Shown one piece after another: positions 1-7,027 of a stretch of 17,034 nucleotides of DNA (position 1 is its first letter; each line of letters starts with the position of its first letter). Under the pieces are notes generated by a model, which worked only from the letters and a program-made list of their open reading frames with translations, was not told the DNA's origin and did no database searches. The translations under genes and the position numbers were made by a program. Origin of the DNA: Clostridia bacterium DTU080 (GTDB lineage: Bacteria > Bacillota > Limnochordia > DTU080); contig LFTP01000080.1 in the NCBI GenBank assembly GCA_001513395.1, forward strand, positions 1-17,034. Direction: 5' to 3'.

Positions 1-1595
1 AAGCTTTCTTCACCGTCCCGCCACATGGTCTCATGATCGGTGACTACCATCTCACGGATGCCCCAGCGATGGTGTCTGCGCCAGTACTCCATATCCGTCT
101 GGCGATTGCTGGCCCCGTGAGCGCGCCACAGTCTCGTACCGGTAATGTGTTTCCAGGGCGAAGGCGGATTGGGGATGTTGGGCAGCGCCTCTTCGTAGTA
201 CGGCGTGAGAGTGATGAAGAACCTCTCGAAACAGTCGTTGCGCTGTCCGTTGGTCAAAGGCACGTAGCGGGTGCCTCCGTTGAAGATGACTCCGTCTTCC
301 CTGACCTCGGGAAAGGCAAACGGAGCGCTGGCATTGGACAGATACCAGTCCGTGTTTCCGGTGAGGAAAAGAGGATTGTCGACGGGTCCATCCACGACCA
401 CCGCCGGCCGACCTTCCCGATAGTAGTGGTAGTACGGATTGGTCACCAGCCGCGGATTTTCAACGCCCTGCGCCCGTCCGTAGCGTACCTCGGCCACGAC
501 ACCGCCCAAGGCGGCGGTATCCACAATGAGGGTCTTGCCCTCCATACGCCAAGTGTAGGTGACTTCGGCAAAGACTCCTCGGGCACTGAGCTTCCAGTGG
601 GAGACAACGCTGTCGCCGACCCGCTCCGTACTCAAATGGATCGCCTGCTCAGGAGCCACGGCTTGATCGCCCACCGCCAGATAGACGCCGCCGTCGACGA
701 GAGGGCGAATCTCTCCTTCCCGACCGGACCACTTGACGCTGATGTCACCCCAAGTACCGGTGCGCGGGGTATAGCGCCAGAAGAGCTCGCCGTCTTCCCC
801 GTGATAACCAAACACAAAAGCGTCTCCCTCGACATCTAAAGTGTTTTGAAAATCACTCGTCAGATTGTCGGGCAGGATGGTCTCAGGGCGATTGGGAAAC
901 GGCAGACGACCGGGACCCGTATTGGTCCCCGCGCCTTGTCCGGGAAACATGTCGATACCTCGCAGCGGCCGGGGAGCGAAAGTCAACTCAGGCCACTCTT
1001 CCTTAAAGACGGCCAGGTTGTCGAAGTACACGGTACGGTCCTCGGTGTTGCGACCGTTGCGAATCAAAATGTGAGAGAAGCGGTAATTGCCCTGACGCAC
1101 CCGATCGATCTGCTCCGGCGTCAGACGGCGATGGCACAAAAACCATTCCTTCCAGCGCACGCTGATCAGATCCACGGCCAGCGACCGGCCGAAGGAGTCT
1201 TCAAAGACCACCGTGATGGAAATGGAAGGCGTGGTGGGATCCGAGGATGGGATGGTATTGCCGTAGACCCACATGGTCACCGCATCGAATTCATGGTCGA
1301 TCGGTATCGGTTCGGGTGGCCAAACGCGCACTTCGGGACCCGCACCCGTGGCCCGATAGGTGAGTTTTCCTACGTAGTCGCCCCAGATGCGTTGCTCCGC
1401 GGATCGGGTAAACGTCGCGTGAGCGTTCTTGGTCTCCACGCGCCAGCCACTCAGGTCTTCGAAGTCAACCAAAGGGGGGTGGTCGTCTTCCAAACGTTCT
1501 GCCCAGTCAAGTTCATAAGGGCGCACTCCGAACGCTGAGCACGGAGCGGCCACAAGCAGGCTGAGGATGACGAACACGACCGACAATGCGACCAT
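1..1595 (-). CDS. Large secreted glycoside-hydrolase-like protein, 3' part missing (runs off left edge)
   Basis: I translated the minus strand by hand from the ATG at 1595. The frame stays open for 531 codons to the window edge, so the C-terminal part is missing. GGAGG lies 7 nt before the ATG. Residues 1-21 form a signal peptide (hydrophobic core, then APCSA before FG). Residues about 40-200 look like a beta-sandwich, carbohydrate-binding-like domain (VDFEDLSGWRVE, GKLTYRATG, FDAVTMWVYGN, VYFDNLAVF). Residues about 240-480 look like a second beta-rich domain. From about residue 495 the pattern (HITGTRLWR, then MEYWRRHHRWGIREMVVTDHE) resembles the first strands of a TIM barrel, as in clan GH-A-type hydrolases. 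Family, substrate and catalytic residues cannot be named because the rest is outside the window. Role in polysaccharide breakdown is inference, supported by the nearby sugar-type SBPs. Confidence 0.72.
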   Translation of the reverse strand, partial: MVALSVVFVILSLLVAAPCSAFGVRPYELDWAERLEDDHPPLVDFEDLSGWRVETKNAHATFTRSAEQRIWGDYVGKLTYRATGAGPEVRVWPPEPIPIDHEFDAVTMWVYGNTIPSSDPTTPSISITVVFEDSFGRSLAVDLISVRWKEWFLCHRRLTPEQIDRVRQGNYRFSHILIRNGRNTEDRTVYFDNLAVFKEEWPELTFAPRPLRGIDMFPGQGAGTNTGPGRLPFPNRPETILPDNLTSDFQNTLDVEGDAFVFGYHGEDGELFWRYTPRTGTWGDISVKWSGREGEIRPLVDGGVYLAVGDQAVAPEQAIHLSTERVGDSVVSHWKLSARGVFAEVTYTWRMEGKTLIVDTAALGGVVAEVRYGRAQGVENPRLVTNPYYHYYREGRPAVVVDGPVDNPLFLTGNTDWYLSNASAPFAFPEVREDGVIFNGGTRYVPLTNGQRNDCFERFFITLTPYYEEALPNIPNPPSPWKHITGTRLWRAHGASNRQTDMEYWRRHHRWGIREMVVTDHETMWRDGEES

Positions 1596-1632
1596 CTAAA
1601 CACCTCCGACATCTTTCGATTGCCACGAAACT

Positions 1633-1672
1633 CCAAGTGACAGGCTTCGCCCGATGACAGTCATCTCCTTGG
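1633..1672 (-). promoter_or_regulatory. Inverted repeat upstream of the glycosidase-like gene (possible operator)
   Basis: A perfect 13-nt inverted repeat, GATGAC-A-GTCATC (1653-1665), sits 58-70 nt upstream of the ATG at 1595. It lies inside a looser outer pair, CCAAG (1633-1637) with CTTGG (1668-1672). TGACAG also occurs twice as a direct repeat (1638 and 1655). The position suits a repressor or activator site, or a leader hairpin. The role is inference; no known regulator consensus is recognised. Confidence 0.3.
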
Positions 1673-1729
1673 AATTCCCGCGAAAGATCCGTTTAGACGG
1701 CTTGTCGGTCATGCCTTTACGGGTCAGGC

Positions 1730-2104
1730 CTACAGCACATATGTGGCCAAGGCCCTTTGCACGTCATAGACGCACGAATTCCTGCCGAATTCTTTTTCAA
1801 TCGGCGCTTCCATGCCCCTGACCCAGATCTTGAGTTCGGCGTCCAAGTCAAAATGACCGGCAGTCTCTACACTGAAGCGTTCGATGCTCCGATAGGGTAT
1901 GGAATGGTACTCGATCTTCTTACCGGTGAGGCCTTGTTTATCGACGAGAATGAGGCGCTTGTTGGTGAACACGAAAAAGTCGCGTATCAATCTGTATGCC
2001 TGTTCCACCCGTTCGCCTTCTCCGAGCACCCGCTCCAGCTGACGCTCGACCTCCTCGACGTCGGCCTCCGATGCATGCCCCAAAAGCCCTCTCAAAATAC
2101 CCAC
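1730..2104 (-). CDS. Bacterial PH-domain protein (bPH_1 family)
   Basis: This is a 124-residue cytoplasmic protein made of one bacterial pleckstrin-homology-like domain. The N-terminal GILRGLLGHASEAD and the core DFFVFTNKRLILVDKQG, IPYRSI and the DLDAELKIWVRG strand match the bPH_1 (PF08000) family as I know it. The molecular role of that family is poorly defined. The frame is open up to a TTG at 2113, but AGGGAGG (2114-2120) touches that codon. The GTG at 2104 has a 9-nt spacer and matches the usual family N-terminus, so I chose it. No membrane segment or signal peptide is seen. It is a lone gene on the minus strand, 134 bp before the glycosidase-like start, and downstream of the hairpin-rich stretch that may form its leader. 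Confidence 0.85.
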   Translation of the reverse strand: MGILRGLLGHASEADVEEVERQLERVLGEGERVEQAYRLIRDFFVFTNKRLILVDKQGLTGKKIEYHSIPYRSIERFSVETAGHFDLDAELKIWVRGMEAPIEKEFGRNSCVYDVQRALATYVL

Positions 2105-2647
2105 GAATGACAACCTCCCTACGGCACCGCCGACGGTGCGACCGTGATTATCCCGCTATACCCAAGGATACTCCCGCGCCGGATGACGGATCCGACACTT
2201 GACATTGTGCGCCGATACGGCGGCTCTATCAAGACCGCTTATTGTACCGAGCGGCAAAGCGCTTGATGAATGGTTTACCATCCACCGCTCAGTTGCGACT
2301 GACCGAGTCCCAAAGCACCTATCGTTCAAGCGCCTGTCCTCGGCAAAGCCGAGCCGGTTAAAGGGCCACATGATCGATCTTCGAGGATGTAGGGATGCCC
2401 GGCAAAAGCGATCGCATCATGCACCAAGCAGCCCGGCACAACGGGCGAGAACCCGGGATGTCCCAGGTTCTCTGAGAAAGCTCTCATACGGAGTCTACAC
2501 CGCCTACCGTTTCACTCCTGCAAAACAGCGTCGCCGATTGCGTTGTGCATCCTGCAAACCACCGCCCGGGCTATCTTGGTTCTCTTTGTCCGGGTGAGAA
2601 GCGGTCCCATGGCCGGGCTCGAGTAGGATCCGAGGTGATCGATCACT
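2105..2647. other. Gene-free, hairpin-rich stretch (possible structured RNA or long leader)
   Basis: No convincing gene is seen in these 543 bases. Several perfect short stem-loops are present: GCCG-ATA-CGGC near 2211, TCAGT-TGCG-ACTGA (2289-2302), CTCGGC-AAA-GCCGAG (2339-2353), GCCCG-GCACAA-CGGGC (2431-2446), GAGAACC-c-GGGA-TG-TCCC-a-GGTTCTC (2447-2472, one C/A mismatch) and TGAGA-AAGC-TCTCA (2473-2486). The last three abut with no linker. I do not recognise a tRNA, riboswitch, RNase P, tmRNA, SRP or group II intron domain. A 132-codon open frame on the plus strand (2199-2597) has no family resemblance. The transcribed strand is unknown; both flanking genes are on the minus strand. Confidence 0.45.
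2635..2646. repeat. 12-nt perfect palindrome just after an SBP stop codon
   Basis: GTGATCGATCAC begins 1 nt downstream of the stop codon (2648-2650) of the minus-strand solute-binding protein gene. There is no T-run after it, so it is not a standard terminator. It could be a protein-binding site or chance. Confidence 0.35.
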
Positions 2648-3961
2648 TCACCTATCACGCTCACCAGACGACAACAACAAGTGCTGAATCCGTCGCCCGA
2701 CATCGTCGATGGCGGTTGACAGCGGTATCTCACCGGCATGCAACGCTCTTCGCACGATTTCGGTGTTGATCAGGTTCTCGACCTCGATAACGTTGTGGGT
2801 CGGAAAATCAAAGAACAGGGCCCGCCGGGCGTTCAACACCGCACCCATCAACGCGTTCCGGTTCACGGCAAGGAACTTGTCGCTTCTGTTTTCCACTGAC
2901 TGGAAGAAACGCCTCAGAGCACTGATGCGCGCCGGAGGCGTTCCCAAAGCGGCCAGAACATGCGCACCTTCAGTGGCGGCAAACTTGATGAAAGTCCAGG
3001 CTGCCTCCGGCCTGGTCGACCGGCGATTGATGCTCCACTGGTCGTTGGCGAAGATTTCTACCCGCAATCCGATGGGGCTTACCGGGCGACGGACCATGTC
3101 TATCGGCAGATCGGTTCGTTGCGGAGCGTCCATGATCCCGCTGACACTCATCTGCTGGATCGCCGCACCGCCGTTCCAGATCTGTAGCGAGCTGTTCGAG
3201 GGAGCCACGATGCGGTCTTGATGAATCATCTCATGTGCAAAAGCCAATCCCTGAAGGCTTTTTTCGCTTCCCAACACCCATCGGCCGTCGGCGTCAAAAA
3301 ACGCTCCGCCCATGCCGAACACCCACGGTGCGGTATAGGTGGCACTCACATCCATACGAAAACCGTATCTGGAAGTCACACCGTCGACCACCTGGGTCAA
3401 CTTGCGGGAGTAATCGCGCAGCGTTTCCCACGTCCACTGATTTTTGGCATCAAGCTCATTGGGATCGGCCAGACCTGCGGCCAGCGGCAGATCGGTCCGG
3501 TAGGCAACCCCGCAGACGTTCATGTAAAAGGGCAGACCATATTGTTCCTCGGCAAACTCACCACAGTTGACATAGGTCGAAGCCCACATCCCCGGCAAGA
3601 AGTCTTGTATGTCCTCCGCCGTGAAGTCGCGGCGGATGTAGGGGCGCAGATCCAAAGCGACGCCCTTCATCACCAGCTCGTGATTGCGCGTATGCCAACC
3701 CATCCAGGCATCGAGTTCAAGCCCTGCGGCCAAATGAACCGTCAAGAAAGTGTGATGATCACCGGACGATTGAATCAAATCCACTTGGTACTCCGAGTAC
3801 TTCTCTTCGAAGGCGGCTTTCAACGCCTCTGCCCGGGCCACATGCAAGACAGCGGATGAGATCAAAACCTTGATCGTCTCCGCGGCAAGAGCCGTCGCCG
3901 ACATCGACAAGACAATACAGACGGCCGTCATGATCATGATCCGTCTTCTTTTTTGAGCCAT
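2648..3961 (-). CDS. Extracellular solute-binding protein, family 1 (ABC sugar-type), orphan
   Basis: This is a 437-residue periplasmic binding protein of the SBP_bac_1/SBP_bac_8 type, the ligand-capturing part of an ABC importer. Residues 1-26 form a Sec signal peptide: basic MAQKRRR, a hydrophobic core, then ATALA before AE. There is no lipobox, which fits a soluble periplasmic protein in a diderm. Typical features are the N-terminal strand IKVLISSAV, the EEKYSEYQVDL segment, EEQYGLPFYMNVCGVAYRTDL in the hinge region, TWETLRDYSRKL, and RPEAAWTFIKFAAT in the C-lobe. The Shine-Dalgarno GGAGGTGATC (3966-3975) matches the 16S 3' end over 10 bases, with 9 nt to the ATG. No permease or ATPase gene follows. 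The ligand is unknown; sugar or oligosaccharide is inferred from the family. Confidence 0.93.
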   Translation of the reverse strand: MAQKRRRIMIMTAVCIVLSMSATALAAETIKVLISSAVLHVARAEALKAAFEEKYSEYQVDLIQSSGDHHTFLTVHLAAGLELDAWMGWHTRNHELVMKGVALDLRPYIRRDFTAEDIQDFLPGMWASTYVNCGEFAEEQYGLPFYMNVCGVAYRTDLPLAAGLADPNELDAKNQWTWETLRDYSRKLTQVVDGVTSRYGFRMDVSATYTAPWVFGMGGAFFDADGRWVLGSEKSLQGLAFAHEMIHQDRIVAPSNSSLQIWNGGAAIQQMSVSGIMDAPQRTDLPIDMVRRPVSPIGLRVEIFANDQWSINRRSTRPEAAWTFIKFAATEGAHVLAALGTPPARISALRRFFQSVENRSDKFLAVNRNALMGAVLNARRALFFDFPTHNVIEVENLINTEIVRRALHAGEIPLSTAIDDVGRRIQHLLLSSGERDR

Positions 3962-4313
3962 TGACGATCACCTCCGTATGAGGTATTCGAATCACCGTGG
4001 GAGTCTGTACCACAGCGACGAGAGATGTAGAGATCATTCCGCGGAACCGTCGGCTCCACCTTCCATGACGATGTATATTTTTCCGATATAAACTGACTGC
4101 TGATAGACAATCAATCCAGCCAAAAGCCCGTGTTATTGTCCGGCGAGCGTCATCATTTTTCAAAAAGATAAATTTCACAAAAGGGAAGCCGTCCGAGTCG
4201 CGGAAAAGTTGTCGCATCCAGTTCAATGGGCGAGGTTTCAGTCACGTGTTCCATCAGCACAATCTCATGACACTGAACAAGAAGACTGCCCGATGTGCAA
4301 AGGAGGCACGCAA
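3962..4313. promoter_or_regulatory. Divergent intergenic region between two SBP genes
   Basis: These 352 bases lie between two SBP genes that point away from each other, so promoters for both must lie here unless each is read from elsewhere. On the minus strand a weak sigma-70-like pair is TTGATT (4109-4114) and TATATC (4085-4090), spaced 18. The palindrome ATTCGAAT lies in the leader of the leftward gene near 3984. The rightward side has A/T-rich patches around 4155-4175 but no pair I would defend. No gene is seen; a longer frame reaching back to 4209 exists but lacks a ribosome site. Confidence 0.35.
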
Positions 4314-5585
4314 ATGCCACGGCGAGCAAACGCAACGGCCCGACTGGTCATGTTCGTGTTACTGATGTTGGTTGTGTCATCATCACTTACCTGCGCGACG
4401 ACACTTCAGATCTGGATTGAAAGCAGCAGCACGAAGAGTTTTCTGGAGCAGTTCTATATGCCCGAGTTTGGCAAGGCCTATCCGGACACGGAGATTGAGT
4501 TCCTTATCTATCCGCTGCAGGAGGTCTTCGATCGCTTGGTGGCCGGAGTGGTCACCGGCTCGGGTCCCGACATTATCTCCACCGGTAACACGACGGTCTT
4601 TAACCTGAGTAACGTCGGACTTCTGATGCCCATCGACCGCTACCTGGCTGAGTGGGACGGGTATTCGGCAGTCTGGCCGGGGGCGTGGTTTAACCAAAGA
4701 TTTGACGGCGTCACCTACGGCATCCCGATGTATTCCGCGGCCCGCGGTATATGCTATCGTGCGGATGCGGCCCGAGAGGTCGGGCTGGACGCCGAGAGAC
4801 CTCCGCAAAGCTGGATTGAGCTGCGCGAATGGGCCAGACGGCTGACCCGGGTGGAAAACGATCGCTTACTCCGGGCCGGATACGTCCTGCAAGGAAATGA
4901 CTATCAAGAGTGGGTCTTTTGGTTAAATCAGGCCGGAGGAGCGCTGATCTCGGAAGACCTGCGCACCCCGACTTTCAACTCAAAGGCAGGAGCCGAAGCG
5001 ATCAGCCAGATGCTCGAACTGGTGCGTGTCTCCCGGTTCCAAGATCTGGGATCCCCGCCGGCCACGGGAGCCAGAGGCCTGGCCTCCGATGCCGTAGGGA
5101 TGGTAATCGGTAATTCAGGAACGCTCAACAGTGTCCTGGCCGCCGATCGCGCAGCCGCGGAGAGTATGCGCATCTTTGCGCCAAGAAAGGATCCTGAATC
5201 CCCGCCTGTGGCCTTAACCTTTACCGACGGCTGGGCGATCCCGGCTACGGCGAAGAATCCGGATCTGGCCTGGGCTTTCCTTCGCGGCTTGATGGACAGA
5301 AAAATGGCCGCCCAGCTGATCAACTCCCTGGGTCGAATAGTGCCGCGCAAGGATCTGGTGTCTCTAATCACCGTCCCCCACTATCTGTTGGGTTACCGGC
5401 TTCTCGAGCACTTTGTGCCCTATCCGACCTTGCCGGAAGGAGCCTGGCTCGGTACGGCATTCAGGCAGGAGTTTACCAAGGTCATGCGCGGCGAGCTGTC
5501 GCCGGAGGCGGTTTTGAGCGGGCTGGAGACCGGATACATCCCCAGGTTGCGTGAATACTGGCAGTCAGTGGACCATAACAAATGA
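4314..5585 (+). CDS. Extracellular solute-binding protein, family 1 (ABC sugar-type), orphan
   Basis: This is a 423-residue periplasmic binding protein. The frame is open from 4209, but the ATG at 4314 has AAGGAGG 7 nt upstream and begins a proper signal peptide (MPRRANATARL, then a hydrophobic core, then LTCA), so I use it. No canonical lipobox is seen. Family features include LQIWIESSS at the mature N-terminus, KAYPDTEIEFLIYPLQE, GSGPDIISTGNTTVF (which resembles the usual DIxxxxxxxxxLAxxGLL pattern), NVGLLMPIDRYL, FDGVTYGIPMYS, and a C-lobe stretch TDGWAIPATAKNPDLAWAFLRGLM. It stops 27 bases before the M14 gene, so the two probably form an operon. The ligand is unknown and no permease is nearby. 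Confidence 0.93.
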   Translation: MPRRANATARLVMFVLLMLVVSSSLTCATTLQIWIESSSTKSFLEQFYMPEFGKAYPDTEIEFLIYPLQEVFDRLVAGVVTGSGPDIISTGNTTVFNLSNVGLLMPIDRYLAEWDGYSAVWPGAWFNQRFDGVTYGIPMYSAARGICYRADAAREVGLDAERPPQSWIELREWARRLTRVENDRLLRAGYVLQGNDYQEWVFWLNQAGGALISEDLRTPTFNSKAGAEAISQMLELVRVSRFQDLGSPPATGARGLASDAVGMVIGNSGTLNSVLAADRAAAESMRIFAPRKDPESPPVALTFTDGWAIPATAKNPDLAWAFLRGLMDRKMAAQLINSLGRIVPRKDLVSLITVPHYLLGYRLLEHFVPYPTLPEGAWLGTAFRQEFTKVMRGELSPEAVLSGLETGYIPRLREYWQSVDHNK

Positions 5586-5612
5586 TTCATGGCAAAGGAG
5601 CGTAAGTACACG

Positions 5613-6770
5613 ATGGAGCTTCGCGTCACAGCGGATTTCGAAGGCGGCAATGGCCGCGTCGAACGCATTTTAAGAGAGGAACAAGCCGATGTAGTATACT
5701 TTGCCGCCGAGCACAAGAAAGGCGGGCCGCAAGCCCTGTGGTTTTTCTTGCGCCTGGAAGGCGTCAAAGGACCGCACCTACAATGCGTGCTGACCAATCC
5801 CTCACAGATTCTCGGAGGCGGAGGAAGCTGGAAACACAACTCTCCGGTCGTTCGATTCGGCAGCGGCACCTGGTCGCGCATCGGACAGGTCACAAGAAGG
5901 CTCAACGAACATCTGGTTCCCGAGATCGTGATGGAGATTGAGGTGCCGCCAGGCGAAAGCGTAGCGGAGATCGCGGCCTGCTATCCCTATCTGCGAAAAG
6001 ATCTCGAGGCTACATTCGAAGACGCCGATCCCAGATCAATCTGGTCGAAGTGCGGCATAGGCTACTCAGCCGATGGCAATTCCATCATCCGGGTTTACAA
6101 CACCCTGGGCGACGAAGAGCGATCCAAGCCGGGCCTGTTTTTCATCGCCCGCCAACACGCCGGCGAGACTCCCGGAAGCTGGGCGCTGGATGGCATCCTG
6201 CGTTACCTGGTCTCCGATGAGGGTCTGGCCTTGTCAAAGGAATTGTGCATCTGGGCGGTACCCGTCGCCGATCCGGACGGAGTGGCCTGCGGTGCCTACG
6301 GGAAGGATCAGTTTCCCTGGGATATAAATCGGGCCTGGGATCGGGTGACGCGACCTGAAATCCACGCCATTCAGACGGATCTCATCCGCTGGAGCGGCCG
6401 CTGTCGGCCGCACATGATCGTTGATCTGCACGCTCCGGGCTACTCGGAACACGGCTTTTATTTCTGGGCTCCCACGGTGCCTCACTCCGTGGCCCGACTG
6501 ACCCATACAGTGGCCAATCTGTTTAGGGAGCGCGTTCCCGAACATCTGCGAGGCAATGAACCGGCTTACAGACCTTGGGGAGCGACACAGACCAGCGTGC
6601 ATCAAGGATCCTCATGCATCGCCTTCGGGATTCAAAGACTGGGTATCCCCACGGCCACATTGGAGATCTCCTACCAAGGTCCCGAGCCCGGGGTTTGGTA
6701 CACGCCGGAAGACTACCGGCTGTTGGGCCGCACCCTGATCGAGACGTTACATTCCACGCTGCCCGGATAG
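5613..6770 (+). CDS. M14-family zinc carboxypeptidase, cytosolic-carboxypeptidase-like
   Basis: This is a 385-residue metallocarboxypeptidase with no signal peptide, so probably cytoplasmic. Residues about 1-115 match the beta-sandwich domain that precedes the catalytic domain in cytosolic carboxypeptidases (TADFEGGNG, ALWFFLRLEGV, WSRIGQV). The catalytic domain keeps the M14 residues: zinc ligands H182 and E185 in RQHAGE, PDG near residue 221, N239-R240 in DINRAW, third ligand H273 in VDLHAPG, and general base E351 in TATLEIS. Expected activity is removal of C-terminal residues from peptides or modified peptides; the real substrate is unknown. The frame extends to an ATG at 5589, but AAAGGAG (5594-5600) precedes the ATG at 5613 by 12 nt and the family begins near here. 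It sits between two SBP genes, so it may process imported compounds (inference). Confidence 0.9.
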   Translation: MELRVTADFEGGNGRVERILREEQADVVYFAAEHKKGGPQALWFFLRLEGVKGPHLQCVLTNPSQILGGGGSWKHNSPVVRFGSGTWSRIGQVTRRLNEHLVPEIVMEIEVPPGESVAEIAACYPYLRKDLEATFEDADPRSIWSKCGIGYSADGNSIIRVYNTLGDEERSKPGLFFIARQHAGETPGSWALDGILRYLVSDEGLALSKELCIWAVPVADPDGVACGAYGKDQFPWDINRAWDRVTRPEIHAIQTDLIRWSGRCRPHMIVDLHAPGYSEHGFYFWAPTVPHSVARLTHTVANLFRERVPEHLRGNEPAYRPWGATQTSVHQGSSCIAFGIQRLGIPTATLEISYQGPEPGVWYTPEDYRLLGRTLIETLHSTLPG

Positions 6771-6845
6771 AGTGCCGAAAACCTGTAAGAAAAAGCGCAT
6801 ACTGAGTGGGACAATGGCCAGCCGAACTTGACTTGTTGATCCCGA

Positions 6846-6872
6846 CCCGGAAGTCATCTGCCGGCTTCCGGG
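6846..6872. terminator. Stem-loop after the M14 gene
   Basis: CCCGGAAG (6846-6853) pairs perfectly with CTTCCGGG (6865-6872) across an 11-nt loop, 76 bases past the M14 stop. There is no T-run, so it is not a classic intrinsic terminator. It may stabilise the upstream mRNA end or separate the two transcripts. Confidence 0.35.
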
Positions 6873-6967
6873 CGGCCGCTTCATGTATTCAGAAAATCTA
6901 CCAATCAATGGCAGGTGAATGCGCAATACAATGGAATAAGGATATGGTCGTTGTGGCTATGAGGGTT

Positions 6968-6977
6968 AAATCGATTT
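6968..6977. promoter_or_regulatory. Operator-like palindrome upstream of third SBP gene
   Basis: The perfect palindrome AAATCGATTT, with a central CG, lies 51-60 bases before the GTG start at 7028. LacI/GalR-family operators often have this kind of CG-centred A/T-flanked palindrome, and such regulators commonly control sugar SBPs. No regulator gene is in the window, so the assignment is a guess. Confidence 0.25.
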
Positions 6978-7027
6978 CGACACCTCATCGGAGCGACATC
7001 TGACTTCAATCCACGGAGGTGCCTGAA

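Noticed and set aside
33..1538. Two long plus-strand open frames (33-839 and 846-1538)
   Set aside because: They mirror the continuous minus-strand frame that has a signal peptide, a good ribosome site and sensible protein composition; neither plus frame has these.
2431..2540. Possible group II intron domain V (AAAG followed by CTCTCATACGG)
   Set aside because: The 5' half of the domain V helix (GAGCCGTATGAG-like) is missing and there is no maturase gene.
2199..2597. 132-codon plus-strand open frame
   Set aside because: No ribosome site, Arg/Pro/Ser-rich low-information sequence, no family resemblance, and it overlaps the hairpin-rich stretch.
6806..7003. 65-codon plus-strand open frame between M14 and the third SBP
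   Set aside because: No ribosome site, spans the 6846-6872 stem-loop, and the composition is not protein-like.
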